A stretch of 64,000 nucleotides of DNA from Paracoccaceae bacterium (GCA_019454225.1 CP075370.1:796001-860000), one strand, 5' to 3'. Numbered from the stretch's first letter, positions 1 to 9,485 are shown. The notes: generated by a model from the sequence alone, not told the origin. Made by a program: numbers and translations.

Positions 1-988
1 GCTCGCCCAGCGTGCGCAGCGCGGGCAGCAACTGCGCCGCATAGTCCGCGCTCGACTCCACCGGCAGCAGCGAGGGCAGGTTGTCGATCGCCATCACGTC
101 CAGCGGCGGCACGTCATGCACCCGCAAGGCCGGCGCCGCCCAGTCGGTGACCCGGTCATAGACCTTCACGGGCGAGAAATCGGACGTCGGGTCGCAGGCG
201 ATGTCGCCGATCACCCGCAGCGCGCGCGGCGCGGTCCGGGCGCTGGCGGGCACGAACACCGGGCATCCGGGACGCGCCAGGATGCAGTTCAGGAAGATGT
301 CATGCGCCAGGACTTCCGGAAAGGGTCCGCCGTGGGCGGTTTCCGCCATGTCCCAGCGTGTGACCGCGACACCGAGCGCGGTGCACAGGTCGGATGCCCC
401 CGTGCCCACCCGGCCGAGCGCGCCGATCACGATGGCCGAGGGGCGCGCGGCATCGCCCAGATCCCGCGCCAGATCGGCCAGCAGCGCATCGCGCCCGGCG
501 TAGGTGGCGACCGGGCCGCAAAGCCCGCCCTTCCGTTGCGCGGCCCAGCATTTCAGGCTGACCGCTGCCCCGGCATAGCCCGCCCAGTAGCCGAAGGCCG
601 CCACGCGCCGTCCCGAGGCATCCACGAGATACTCCAGATCGTAAAGCGTGCCGCCGCCCGCTGCGAAGCGGCGCAGCAGAACCTGCCCGGCAGGCTGGCC
701 CTTGAAGGCATGGCCGAACATGATGTGGCGGTGCGGCAGCGGCGTGCCGTCCTCGGGCAGTTCCTTGAGGCCGAAGATGATGGCGTCGCGGGGCGCGTCG
801 GGCCACGAGTTTGGGGCCGCGATCTCGCAACCGGCGGCGACATAGCCGTCGATCGGCACGGCACGGACATGCGATTGCTCGACCGTCACCCGAATGCCTG
901 CCGCGATCAGCGCCGCCGCGCCGTCGGGCATCAGCCCGACGCGTTCTTCGTTCGGGCGCTGCTCGGCCCTTACCCACAGATGCGTCAT
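1..988 (-). CDS. Saccharopine dehydrogenase (LYS1-like), partial
   Basis: The product starts at the ATG complementary to 986-988 and runs off the left edge, so about 329 N-terminal residues are visible. It opens MTHLWVRAEQRPNEERVGLM, the R-A-E-x-R-x-x-E-x-R-x-x-L signature shared by alanine dehydrogenases and the saccharopine dehydrogenase (NAD+, L-lysine-forming) family. An SLKCW stretch and a nucleotide-binding segment (VIGALGRVGTGASDLC) follow. Known family members interconvert saccharopine with lysine plus 2-oxoglutarate in the cytoplasm. The substrate here is inferred from family only. The gene is divergent from the surface-polysaccharide locus to its right, 85 bp away, and looks functionally unrelated to it. 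Confidence 0.8.
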   Translation of the reverse strand, partial: MTHLWVRAEQRPNEERVGLMPDGAAALIAAGIRVTVEQSHVRAVPIDGYVAAGCEIAAPNSWPDAPRDAIIFGLKELPEDGTPLPHRHIMFGHAFKGQPAGQVLLRRFAAGGGTLYDLEYLVDASGRRVAAFGYWAGYAGAAVSLKCWAAQRKGGLCGPVATYAGRDALLADLARDLGDAARPSAIVIGALGRVGTGASDLCTALGVAVTRWDMAETAHGGPFPEVLAHDIFLNCILARPGCPVFVPASARTAPRALRVIGDIACDPTSDFSPVKVYDRVTDWAAPALRVHDVPPLDVMAIDNLPSLLPVESSADYAAQLLPALRTLGE

Positions 989-1073
989 CGCAATCCCCCT
1001 GGCCTATCCTATTGAAGGATTGGCATGCGGCGCCTGGAATAGCACATTCAGGAGCAGGGAAAAGGGAGCGGCG

Positions 1074-2036
1074 ATGCAACGGTGGTGGAAGCTTGCGGCG
1101 GGCGCGGCCGGGGCAGGGGTGGCGGCCTTCGCGTTGTGGCGGGCCATCGCGCTGCCGGCGGCGCTGGATGATGCCGCCTTCGCCGCCCGCTATGCGACCG
1201 CCCTTCCACCCCCGGAGGGAGCGCTGTCAATCTATCACCTGGGCCACAGCCTGGTCGGCCGCGACATGCCGGCGATGGTGGCGCAACTGGCCGGGGCGGC
1301 AGGCCTTGATGGCCATGCCTGGCACAGCCAGCTTGGCTGGGGTGCCTCGCTTGACCAGCACTGGCGGGACGAGGTGCCGGGCTTCGAGCAGGAGAACGGC
1401 ACGCCCGCCTTTCGTCCGGCCCGCGCTGCCCTGGCATCGGGAGACTATGACGCGGTGGTCCTGACCGAGATGGTGGAACTGCGCGACGCGATCCGGTGGC
1501 ACGACAGCGCAAGGGCGCTGGCCGATTGGGCCGCCCTGGCGCGGGCCGGGCGGGGCGACGCGCGCGTCTATCTGTATGAAACCTGGCACCGGCTTGATGA
1601 TCCCGATGGCTGGCTGTCACGCCTGGATGCCGACCTGCCACGGCTGTGGGAAGGGGTGCTGCTGCGGCAGGCCATGGCGCGCTCCGGGGTTGGCACGATC
1701 CATGTGATTCCGGCCGGGCAGGCCATGGCCGCCGTCGTCCGCGCCGTCGAGGCGGGCGAGATTCCCGGCCTGACGACACGCGACGACCTTTTCGCACGCA
1801 CGCCCGAGGGCATGCTCGACCCGATCCACCTGAACGATATCGGCGCCTATGTCGTGGCGCTGACGCATTTCGCCGTGCTCTATGGCCGCAGCCCCGAGGG
1901 CTTGCCCCATGCGCTGACCCGTGCCGATGGCAGCCCGGCCACTGCCCCGGAACCGGAGGCCGCCGCTGCGATGCAGCGTCTGGTCTGGCGCGCGGTCCTT
2001 GGCTATCGTCCTTCCGGAATGGCGGGTCAGGATTGA
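1074..2036 (+). CDS. SGNH-hydrolase-like protein, probably exported
   Basis: This 320-residue protein begins with a basic N-terminus (MQRWWK) and an Ala/Gly-rich hydrophobic segment to about residue 28, which could be a signal peptide or signal anchor. The mature part carries an SGNH/GDSL-like block I, HLGHSLVG, with candidate nucleophile Ser59, and a distal DPIHL block with Asp249 and His252. These are the expected positions for a Ser-Asp-His hydrolase that removes acyl or ester groups from glycans. The ATG at 1074 was chosen because it gives the export-like N-terminus and has purine-rich GGGAG upstream. Its TGA overlaps the next ATG by one base (TGATG), so translation is probably coupled. 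The next gene carries a paralogous domain. Substrate is unknown. Confidence 0.65.
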   Translation: MQRWWKLAAGAAGAGVAAFALWRAIALPAALDDAAFAARYATALPPPEGALSIYHLGHSLVGRDMPAMVAQLAGAAGLDGHAWHSQLGWGASLDQHWRDEVPGFEQENGTPAFRPARAALASGDYDAVVLTEMVELRDAIRWHDSARALADWAALARAGRGDARVYLYETWHRLDDPDGWLSRLDADLPRLWEGVLLRQAMARSGVGTIHVIPAGQAMAAVVRAVEAGEIPGLTTRDDLFARTPEGMLDPIHLNDIGAYVVALTHFAVLYGRSPEGLPHALTRADGSPATAPEPEAAAAMQRLVWRAVLGYRPSGMAGQD

Positions 2037-4687
2037 TGTCGGTTCTGGGGTTCCTTGCGAAGGTCCTGATGATCGGGCACAGCCTGGTCGGCCCTGACCT
2101 GCCTGCCATGGTCGAGGCCGGGCTGGAACACGCCGGCCTGCCTGCCGAGGTGTCGCGGCAGGTCATCAACGGCGCGCCGCTGTCATGGAACCGCACCCGC
2201 GCCGCCGAGGCCGAGGGCGTGAGCGGCCCGGAGGAACTGGCGCGCGGGGCGACCGATGTCCTGATCCTGACCGAGGCGCTGCCATTGGCCGCGCAGGTCG
2301 AATGGGCGGGCAGCCGCGCGGCGGTGGCCGACTGGGCGGGCCTGGCCTGGGCGGCACGGCCGGATGCGCGGGTCTTTGTCTATGAGACATGGCATTCGCT
2401 GCGATCGGGGCCCGGAACGGTGATCGACGGCGATCCCGGCGCCGCGACCCCCTGGCCCGACCGGCTGGAGGCCGATCTGCCGGTCTGGTGGTCGCTGGTC
2501 GAGGCGGCAAACGCGGCCCGCCCGCCCGGCGCGCCCGCCGCCCGCCTGATTCCGGCAGGGCAGGCGATGGGGCGTCTGAAAACGGCGATCGAGGCCGGGT
2601 CGGTGCCCGGCCTCTCGCGGATCGAGGATCTGTTCGACGACGACATCCATCCGAACGGCCGGGGGCTCTACTTTGTGGCCCTGGTGCATGTGGGCGCGAT
2701 CACCGGGCAAAGCCCCGAGGGCCTGCCGGCGCGCCTGACGCGCCACTGGCTGAACCGTGCCGCGGTCGTTCCCGACGACATGGCGGTGGCGATGCAGCGC
2801 GTAGCCGCCGCGGCGCTGGCGGACTGGCGCGCGCAGGAAGAGGCATGGCTGGCCGCCGCACCGGTTCCGGTACAGCCTGTGGTGGAGCCGTCCGCACCCC
2901 TGCCCGCGGCTGCACCCGAACCGCCTGCGGCCGGGGGTGGCGGCGCGGGCGAGCAGGCGCCCGCGGAGCCCTCGGCCGTGTCCGTGCCCCCGGCACCGGC
3001 CCCAGAATTGGCCCCAGCATCGGCCCCCGAAATGGCCCCCGCCCCGGACATCGGGGCGCTGCCCGGCATCAGCAACCCGAACCTCGGCTTCGGGCTTTCG
3101 GGTGTGAACGACTGGTCGGTGCAACAGCCCTTCCTGAACGTGGTGAAGACCGCCCGTCCCTGGATCGGGCATCGTCCCGGGCAGTGGGGCGGGTTCGACC
3201 ATGACGACATGGTGGCGGGCGGGCATGTCAGCCCGCAGGGCTGGCCCCGGTCGCTGCCGGTGGGGGCCACCGGCCTGTCGACGCTGGTGCTGGCCGATCT
3301 GCCCGCGACGGCGCGCCACGCGGCTGGCCGCTACGTGCTGAGCTGGGCGGGCAAGGGCGACCTGACGCTGGAGGGACGCGCCGCGAACCGGGCCTATGCG
3401 CCGGGGCGCATCACCTTCGACTATGCGCCGGGCGAGGGCGCGGTCATCCTGACGCTGACCGCGATCGACCCCGCCGATCCGATCCGCGACCTCGTGCTGG
3501 TGCGCGAGGATCGCGCGGCGGCCCTGGCTGCGGGGGCGATCTTCAACCCCGACTGGCTGGCGCGCCTGCGGGGGGTGAGGCTGGTGCGGTTCATGGACTG
3601 GATGGCAACGAACAACGCGACGCTCGCTCAGGCGGCGGACCGCCCGCGCCCCGCCGATTTCACCTGGGCGCGGGCGGGTGTTCCGGTGGAGGTGATGGTC
3701 GCGCTGGCCAATCAGCTGGGCGCCGATCCCTGGTTCACCATTCCCCATGCCGCCGAGGATGCGCTGGTGCGCGAGATTGCGGCGGTGGTTCGCGACGGGC
3801 TGGCGCCGGGGCTGCGCGCGCATGTCGAGTATTCCAACGAGGTGTGGAACTGGCAGTTCGACCAGTCGCGCTGGGCCGATGACCGCGGGCGCGAACGCTG
3901 GGGCGATGCGACAAGCTGGGTGCAGTATTACGGACTGCGCGCGATGCAGGTGGCCGATATCTGGCGCGATGCCTTTGGCCCGGCCGCGCCCGACCGGCTG
4001 GTCCGTGTGATCTCCAGCCAGACGGGCTGGCTTGGTCTTGAGGACCAGATCCTGAACGCACCCCTTGTGGTGGCCGAAGGGCTGCCCGCACCCCGGACCG
4101 CCTTTGATGCCTATGCCGTCACCGGCTACTTTGCGGCCGCGCTGGGCACACCCGAACGCCTGCCGGTCGTGCGTGGCTGGCTGACCGAAAGCCTGCGCGC
4201 CGCGGCGATGCAGGCCGATGCGCAGGGGCTGACGGGTGCCGCGCGCGAGGCATGGCTGGCAGCGCATCGCCACGACCTGGCCATCGCGCGGGCCGCCGCC
4301 GAACTGGAAAGCGGCTTCGTGACCGGCCAGGCGGAGGACACGCTGGTCCACCTGCTGACCGTGGTGCTGCCGCACCATGCGCAGGCGGCGCAGGCCGCAG
4401 GGCTGCGCCTTGTGATGTACGAGGGCGGCACGCATGTCGTGGCACTGGGCGAGGGGCTGGAGGATGCGGAACTGACGGCGTTCTTCCACGCGCTGAACTA
4501 TTCGCCCGAGATGGGCGATCTCTATACCCGGCTGCTGGATGGCTGGGCGGCGCTGACGGACGCGCCCTTCAACGCCTTCACCGATGTCGAGGCGCCCTCG
4601 AAATGGGGAAGCTGGGGCGCATTGCGCCATCTGGGTGACGACAACCCGCGCTGGCGCGCACTGGCGCAGGGCTGCGCCGCGTGCTGA
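2036..4687 (+). CDS. SGNH-like domain fused to glycoside-hydrolase-like domain
   Basis: This is an 883-residue modular protein. Residues 1 to about 270 repeat the SGNH-like fold of the preceding gene, with IGHSLVG (Ser16) and DDDIHPNG (Asp202/203, His205). A Pro/Ala-rich linker at about 275-345 follows. The C-terminal half, from GISNPNLGFGLSG onward, resembles proteins often labelled cellulose-binding in alphaproteobacteria. It contains EYSNEVWNW with Asn601-Glu602, like the clan GH-A acid/base pair, and MYEGGTH with Glu796 as a possible nucleophile. No convincing signal peptide is visible; the N-terminal MSVLGFLAKV is short. The gene overlaps the glycosyltransferase by 7 bp. A role in trimming or binding an exopolysaccharide is inferred from context. 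Catalysis is unproven. Confidence 0.6.
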   Translation: MSVLGFLAKVLMIGHSLVGPDLPAMVEAGLEHAGLPAEVSRQVINGAPLSWNRTRAAEAEGVSGPEELARGATDVLILTEALPLAAQVEWAGSRAAVADWAGLAWAARPDARVFVYETWHSLRSGPGTVIDGDPGAATPWPDRLEADLPVWWSLVEAANAARPPGAPAARLIPAGQAMGRLKTAIEAGSVPGLSRIEDLFDDDIHPNGRGLYFVALVHVGAITGQSPEGLPARLTRHWLNRAAVVPDDMAVAMQRVAAAALADWRAQEEAWLAAAPVPVQPVVEPSAPLPAAAPEPPAAGGGGAGEQAPAEPSAVSVPPAPAPELAPASAPEMAPAPDIGALPGISNPNLGFGLSGVNDWSVQQPFLNVVKTARPWIGHRPGQWGGFDHDDMVAGGHVSPQGWPRSLPVGATGLSTLVLADLPATARHAAGRYVLSWAGKGDLTLEGRAANRAYAPGRITFDYAPGEGAVILTLTAIDPADPIRDLVLVREDRAAALAAGAIFNPDWLARLRGVRLVRFMDWMATNNATLAQAADRPRPADFTWARAGVPVEVMVALANQLGADPWFTIPHAAEDALVREIAAVVRDGLAPGLRAHVEYSNEVWNWQFDQSRWADDRGRERWGDATSWVQYYGLRAMQVADIWRDAFGPAAPDRLVRVISSQTGWLGLEDQILNAPLVVAEGLPAPRTAFDAYAVTGYFAAALGTPERLPVVRGWLTESLRAAAMQADAQGLTGAAREAWLAAHRHDLAIARAAAELESGFVTGQAEDTLVHLLTVVLPHHAQAAQAAGLRLVMYEGGTHVVALGEGLEDAELTAFFHALNYSPEMGDLYTRLLDGWAALTDAPFNAFTDVEAPSKWGSWGALRHLGDDNPRWRALAQGCAAC

Positions 4688-5505
4688 GTGTGATCATCCC
4701 CGCCTCGAACGAGGCCGACCACATCGGCGCCTGTCTTGCCGCGCTGTTTGCATCGGGCCGCATCCCGGGCGGGGCAGAGGCCGTGGTGGTGGCGAACGGT
4801 TGCACCGACGATACCGCCGACCGCGCGCGGGCGATGGGCGCCAGGGCCGAGGCCGCAGGCTGGCGCCTGACGGTGGAAGAGATCGTACAGGGTGGCAAGG
4901 TGCGCGCGCTGAACCTGGGCGATACCGTCGCGATGGGCGAAACCCGGGCCTATCTGGATGCGGATGTGCGGGTCAGTCCGCCGCTCATGGCACAGATCGT
5001 TCTGGTGCTGCATGATCCTGCCCCGCGATATGCGACCGGCCGTCCGGTCATCCCACCCCCGCGCAGCAGGGTGACGCGGGCCTATGCCCGGTTCTGGCAG
5101 CGCCTGCCCTTTGCTGCGGGCGCGGCGCCGGGCTTTGGCCTGTTCGCGGTGAACGGGGCAGGGCGCGAACGCTGGGCGGCATTTCCCGACCTGATATCCG
5201 ACGACACCTATGTTCGATTGCTGTTCACCCCCGCAGAGCGGCTGGAATGTCCTGCGACCTATCAATGGCCGATGATCGAGGGGTTCGCTGCGCTTGTCCG
5301 CGTGCGGCAGCGCCAGGATGCCGGTGTGGCCGAGATCGCGCGGCTGCATCCCGCACTGCTGGCCAACGAGGGCAAGCACCGCCTGCGGCTTTCGGGCCTG
5401 CTGCGGCTGGCCGTCTCCGACCCGGTGGGATTTGCGGTCTACGCGATGGTGTCGCTGGCCGTCCGTTTGCGCCCGGCGGCCGCAGGTTGGGTGCGCGGGC
5501 GCTGA
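4681..5505 (+). CDS. Family 2 glycosyltransferase
   Basis: A 274-residue GT-A-fold enzyme with a GTG start. It opens with the family 2 signature SVIIPASNEADHIG, followed by VVVANGCTDDTAD, a metal-binding LDADV (DxD-like), an ISDDTYVR segment that would supply the catalytic acid, and a VRVRQRQ segment in place of the QxxRW motif. Such enzymes transfer a sugar from a nucleotide donor to a lipid or glycan acceptor at the cytoplasmic face. The last 40 residues are moderately hydrophobic (GFAVYAMVSLAVRL) and may touch the membrane. It overlaps the upstream gene by 7 bp and so shares its mRNA. Donor and acceptor cannot be read from the sequence. Confidence 0.8.
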   Translation: MLSVIIPASNEADHIGACLAALFASGRIPGGAEAVVVANGCTDDTADRARAMGARAEAAGWRLTVEEIVQGGKVRALNLGDTVAMGETRAYLDADVRVSPPLMAQIVLVLHDPAPRYATGRPVIPPPRSRVTRAYARFWQRLPFAAGAAPGFGLFAVNGAGRERWAAFPDLISDDTYVRLLFTPAERLECPATYQWPMIEGFAALVRVRQRQDAGVAEIARLHPALLANEGKHRLRLSGLLRLAVSDPVGFAVYAMVSLAVRLRPAAAGWVRGR

Positions 5506-5577
5506 CACCTTTTCCATGGGGAGGCGTGGAATTCGGGCATCCGGACCCCGCCATTCGCCTCTGGATTGTGGCGCGGT

Positions 5578-5586
5578 TGCTATACT
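5578..5586 (+). promoter_or_regulatory. Candidate extended -10 promoter for the adhesin operon
   Basis: TGC followed by TATACT matches an extended -10 element (TGnTATAAT-like). It lies in the 228-bp gap between the glycosyltransferase stop and the adhesin start, and no good -35 hexamer sits at 17 bp. It would give a leader of roughly 140 nt before the ATG at 5734. I see no riboswitch in the rest of the gap. Confidence 0.35.
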
Positions 5587-5733
5587 CCCGGGAATCCAGC
5601 GTTTTTCTTGCCTGCCCTCGCAAATATCTGGAAATGTCGCGCGGAAACGGCTAAGAATGGCCGCAATAGGTCCGAACAAGGGCCGAAAAAAGGCAAGCCC
5701 CCCTCAGGCGGGCACACGAGGCGGAGTAGTAAG

Positions 5734-8700
5734 ATGGTCAAGGCGGTGGAATACGCCGTCCGCAGTTCAGCGGGCGCGGTGGCACGTGGTGCGGTTGCCG
5801 GCGATGGCGGCAGTTCCTTTCTTCAGGTCGGGTCAGGCGAGTCTGTCTCGCTGAACCTGGCTCCGGCGCATGTCGTAGGGTACGAGCGCGACGGCGCGAA
5901 CCTGATCGTCCGCCTGATCGACGGCAGGGAAATCGTCCTTTCCGGGTTCTACGATGCGGCGCCGGATGCGGCGAACCGGTTGTTCCTGTCATCGGATGGC
6001 GCAATCGCCGAGGTGTTCCTGACCGACGGCGGAGGCGGGACACTCTATGCCAGCTACGGCCCCTCCGAGGGCTGGGGAAAGTTCTCGGCGCTTGACGACC
6101 TGCGGTTCGACCGGGGCGAGACCCTGGTGATGGCACAGGGCACCGGCGATGATCCCGCCGGCATGGCCGCCTTCATCCCCGGGCTGCTGGCCGGGCTTGG
6201 CGGCGGGGCGCTGCCGGCGGCCGCGATCATCGGCGGCGGCCTGATCGTCGGTGGCGGCGGCGGTGGCGGCGGTGGTGGTGGCCGTGCAACCCCGACCGTG
6301 GATGGTCCGGAGTCGTCCCATACCGTCACGACGAACACGCCGAACCCGCAGCTTGTGGTTACCGGAACGGGCGAGCCGGGCGACACCGTGGTCGTGGTGA
6401 TCGGCGACCAGACCCAGACCACCACCATCGGCGGCGGCGGAACCTGGGGCGTGACCTTCCCCGAGACCGGTCTGCCCGACGACGGAACGCATGAGGCCGT
6501 GGTCACGGTGACGCCGCCGGGCGGCGGCAACGGCATCGTGCTGGACGGCCCCACATTCATCCTGGACCTGACGCCCCCCGACGTGTCCTTCGGCTTCGGC
6601 ACCGAGGGCACCGGCCATGTCGAGAACGCGGTCGACCATACCGATGGTGTGACCGTGGGCGGCACCGGCGAACCCGGCGCCACGCTGGTTGTCACCGTGG
6701 GCGGTGCCACGCAGACCACGACCATCGGCACGAATGGCAACTGGTCGGTGACCTTCACGCCGACGCAACTGCCGGGCGGCGAATACACCAGCGGCATCAC
6801 GGTCGTGGCGACCGATCCGCTGGGCAACACCACCACGATCACCGACCGCGTCGTCATCGACACGGTTCCGCACCCATTGGCGGTCGATCCTGTGACCGCC
6901 GACAACACCGTGAACGCCGCCGAGGCGAGCGCCGGGTTCCAGATCACCGGCACGTCAACCGCAGGCGCGACGATCACGGTCGTGCTGGGGGGCCAGACCC
7001 TGACCACCGTCGTCGGCGCGTCCGGCGCCTGGGCGGTATCCTATCCGGCAGGCGTTCTGGCGCCCGGCGAATATGATGCGACCATCACGGCGACCACCGT
7101 CGATGCCGCGGGCAACCCGTCCTCGACCACCCACACCCTGCGGGTGGATACCGTGACCTCGGTCACGCTGAGCGGGCCGGTTGCCGGGGATGACGTGGTG
7201 AATGCGGCCGAAGCCGCGGGTGGCATCGCGCTGTCCGGCACCGCGCAGCCCGGGTCAACCGTCAGCGTTTCGTGGAACGGCGTGACACTGCCCGCCACCG
7301 TCGGCGCATCGGGCGCCTGGACGGTCACCTATCCCGCGGCGTCGATTCCGGCGGGCGAATATGCCTCGACCGTGACCGTCACCGCGACCGACACGGCGGG
7401 CAACACCGCAAGCGCGACGCGGGCGGTCCAGATCGACACGGTTCCGCACCCGCTGGCCATCAATCCGGTCACCGCCGACAACATGGTCAACGCGGCCGAG
7501 GCCGGGTCCGGCTTCCAGATCACCGGCACCTCGACACCCGGCGCAACGATCAGCGTGACTGTCGCCGGAGAAACCCGCACCGCCACCGTCAGCGCGGGTG
7601 GCACATGGTCGATCAGCTATGGGCCGGGCCAGATCGCGCCGGGTGAGTACGACGCGACGATCACTGCCACCACCTCGGATGCCGCGGGCAACCGTTCCTC
7701 CACGACCGCGACCTTCAAGGTCGACACGCTGACCTATGTGTCGCTCGACACGCCGGTGGCAGGCGACGATGTCGTGAATGCGACCGAGGCGGCAGGCGGT
7801 GTGGTGCTGGCCGGTGCGGCGCAGCCCGGTGCCAGCCTCAGCATCGCCTGGAACGGCACGACCCTGCCCGCGATGGCGGGCGCCGATGGCCGGTGGACCG
7901 CGACCCTCCCGGCATCGAGCTTTGCCTCGGGCGAGTATGCCTCGACAGTGTCCGTCACGGCGACCGACGCGGCGGGCAATACGGCCACGCGCAATCACGC
8001 CGTGCGCATCGACACCGTGACCTCGGTCTCGGTCGATGCGGCGCAGGCGGGTGGCGACAATATCCTGTCGGGCGCCGAGCGCACATCGGGTCTGATCCTG
8101 ACCGGCCGCGCCGAGGCCGGTGCGACCGTGGCCGTGACCTTCGAAGGGGTGACGCGCACCGTCACGGCAAATGGCGCAGGCACCTGGACCGCGAACTGGA
8201 GCCCGGCCGAGGTGCGGACCGGCACCTACAACGCGACCGTCACGGTCAGCGCGACCGATGCCGCGGGCAACACCGCAACGGCGACGCATGCGCTGGCCGT
8301 GGATACCGAGGTGCAGAACTTCCGCCGTGTCGGGCTGTCCACGGGGGCGGATGATGTGCTGAACGGCGTCGAGGCCGCCAGCGGCCTGACCGTCACGGGC
8401 ACGGTCGAACCGGGGTCGACCGTCATGGTGCGTTTCGGCAGCGGATCGTCAAGACCGGCCTCGGTCGCCGCGGATGGCACCTGGACCGTGACGATCCCGC
8501 CCGGCGATATCCCTGCCGGCGAAAACGCCGTGACCCTGACCGCCACCGCGACCGACCGCGTGGGCAACACCGCCACGATGACGGAAACCGTGCAGGTCGA
8601 CACGCTGGTGACGCCCTTCACCCGCACCGGCGGCCCGATCGGCGGCGACGGGGTGCTGAACGCGGTCGAGGTGCAGGCCGGGCTGCCGCTGGGCGGCACC

Positions 8701-9474
8701 GCCGAACCGGGATCGACGGTTGTGGTGCGGCTGTCCACAGGCGCCGAAAAGACAGCGGTCGCGACGGCTGGCGGCACATGGTCGGTTCTGTTCGGCGCGG
8801 CCGACCTGCCGCAGGGCGAACGGAATGTCTCTGCCACCATTACGGCAACGGATCGCGCAGGCAACACCGCCACGCTGACCGAGGCCTTTGCCGTCGATAC
8901 CGTGGCGCCGGGCTCGCCCGACGTTCTCTCCTTCTCGCGCGATGCAAATGGCCTGCGCGGCATCGGCACCGAGGCAACGAGCGACACCTATGCCTTCACC
9001 CGCATCGACCAGAACGGCAACCAGCAGACCATCAACGCCACCCGCACCGACGACACGCTGTTCGACGAGACGAACTTCCGTTTCGCTTCCACCGTGCCGG
9101 ACGGCAGCTACCTGGTGATCAACACGAGCGATGCGGCCGGAAACCAGTCGTCCACGCTGCTGATCGTCGACAACACCAACGCGCCGACGGTCAACCTGGG
9201 CCGTGGCGGCCTGGCCAACTTCGACTTCTCGGCCATCGACCTGACCTTTGCGCCCGATGCCCGCCTGACGATCACCGAGACCCAGCTTCGTGATCTGACC
9301 GGTCCCGAGGACCGGCTGGTGATCAAGGGTGGCAACGACGACGTGGTCACGATGGTCGGCGCGACCGCGACAGGTGCCAGCGAGATGATCGACGGGCAGC
9401 GGTACACGATCTACACGCTGGGCAGTTCGGGCGCGACACTGCTGCTGGATGACGACATCCGGACGACGATCTGA
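5734..9474 (+). CDS. BapA/LapA-type Ig-repeat adhesin, type I secreted
   Basis: This 1246-residue protein is a predicted surface adhesin. Residues 1 to about 165 form a BapA-prefix-like domain (VVGYERDGANLIVRLIDGRE and similar). A glycine run at 173-183 follows, then about nine bacterial Ig-like repeats of 92-100 residues ending near residue 1055, each with a TGT.EPGATV-like strand, GxW and ATDxAGNTA. The C-terminal 190 residues end LDDDIRTTI and lack a signal peptide, as expected for an ABC-secreted RTX-adhesin C-terminus. No GGxGxD calcium nonapeptides are present. The ATG at 5734 was preferred to the upstream in-frame start at 5566 because it begins the conserved prefix domain and has GGAG upstream. 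The three genes downstream supply its exporter. Function in biofilm or attachment is inferred. Confidence 0.85.
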   Translation: MVKAVEYAVRSSAGAVARGAVAGDGGSSFLQVGSGESVSLNLAPAHVVGYERDGANLIVRLIDGREIVLSGFYDAAPDAANRLFLSSDGAIAEVFLTDGGGGTLYASYGPSEGWGKFSALDDLRFDRGETLVMAQGTGDDPAGMAAFIPGLLAGLGGGALPAAAIIGGGLIVGGGGGGGGGGGRATPTVDGPESSHTVTTNTPNPQLVVTGTGEPGDTVVVVIGDQTQTTTIGGGGTWGVTFPETGLPDDGTHEAVVTVTPPGGGNGIVLDGPTFILDLTPPDVSFGFGTEGTGHVENAVDHTDGVTVGGTGEPGATLVVTVGGATQTTTIGTNGNWSVTFTPTQLPGGEYTSGITVVATDPLGNTTTITDRVVIDTVPHPLAVDPVTADNTVNAAEASAGFQITGTSTAGATITVVLGGQTLTTVVGASGAWAVSYPAGVLAPGEYDATITATTVDAAGNPSSTTHTLRVDTVTSVTLSGPVAGDDVVNAAEAAGGIALSGTAQPGSTVSVSWNGVTLPATVGASGAWTVTYPAASIPAGEYASTVTVTATDTAGNTASATRAVQIDTVPHPLAINPVTADNMVNAAEAGSGFQITGTSTPGATISVTVAGETRTATVSAGGTWSISYGPGQIAPGEYDATITATTSDAAGNRSSTTATFKVDTLTYVSLDTPVAGDDVVNATEAAGGVVLAGAAQPGASLSIAWNGTTLPAMAGADGRWTATLPASSFASGEYASTVSVTATDAAGNTATRNHAVRIDTVTSVSVDAAQAGGDNILSGAERTSGLILTGRAEAGATVAVTFEGVTRTVTANGAGTWTANWSPAEVRTGTYNATVTVSATDAAGNTATATHALAVDTEVQNFRRVGLSTGADDVLNGVEAASGLTVTGTVEPGSTVMVRFGSGSSRPASVAADGTWTVTIPPGDIPAGENAVTLTATATDRVGNTATMTETVQVDTLVTPFTRTGGPIGGDGVLNAVEVQAGLPLGGTAEPGSTVVVRLSTGAEKTAVATAGGTWSVLFGAADLPQGERNVSATITATDRAGNTATLTEAFAVDTVAPGSPDVLSFSRDANGLRGIGTEATSDTYAFTRIDQNGNQQTINATRTDDTLFDETNFRFASTVPDGSYLVINTSDAAGNQSSTLLIVDNTNAPTVNLGRGGLANFDFSAIDLTFAPDARLTITETQLRDLTGPEDRLVIKGGNDDVVTMVGATATGASEMIDGQRYTIYTLGSSGATLLLDDDIRTTI
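6865..8016 (+). repeat. 576-bp tandem duplication of an Ig-domain pair
   Basis: Two consecutive 576-bp units (6865-7440 and 7441-8016) encode 192 residues each, that is two Ig-like domains. Both begin with GTTCCGCACCC and encode parallel landmarks: PVTADNxVNAAEA in the first domain and PVAGDDVVNAxEAAGG in the second. The units have diverged at the base level but stay in register, which points to in-frame unequal crossing over followed by drift. Confidence 0.8.
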
Positions 9475-9485
9475 CGGGGCGTCCG

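Noticed and set aside
2183..4630. Long minus-strand open frame of 815 codons opposite the SGNH/GH-like gene
   Set aside because: Its protein is rich in Arg, Gly, Pro and His with no domain, and the + strand frame has recognisable motifs and coupled neighbours. It is a GC-driven shadow.
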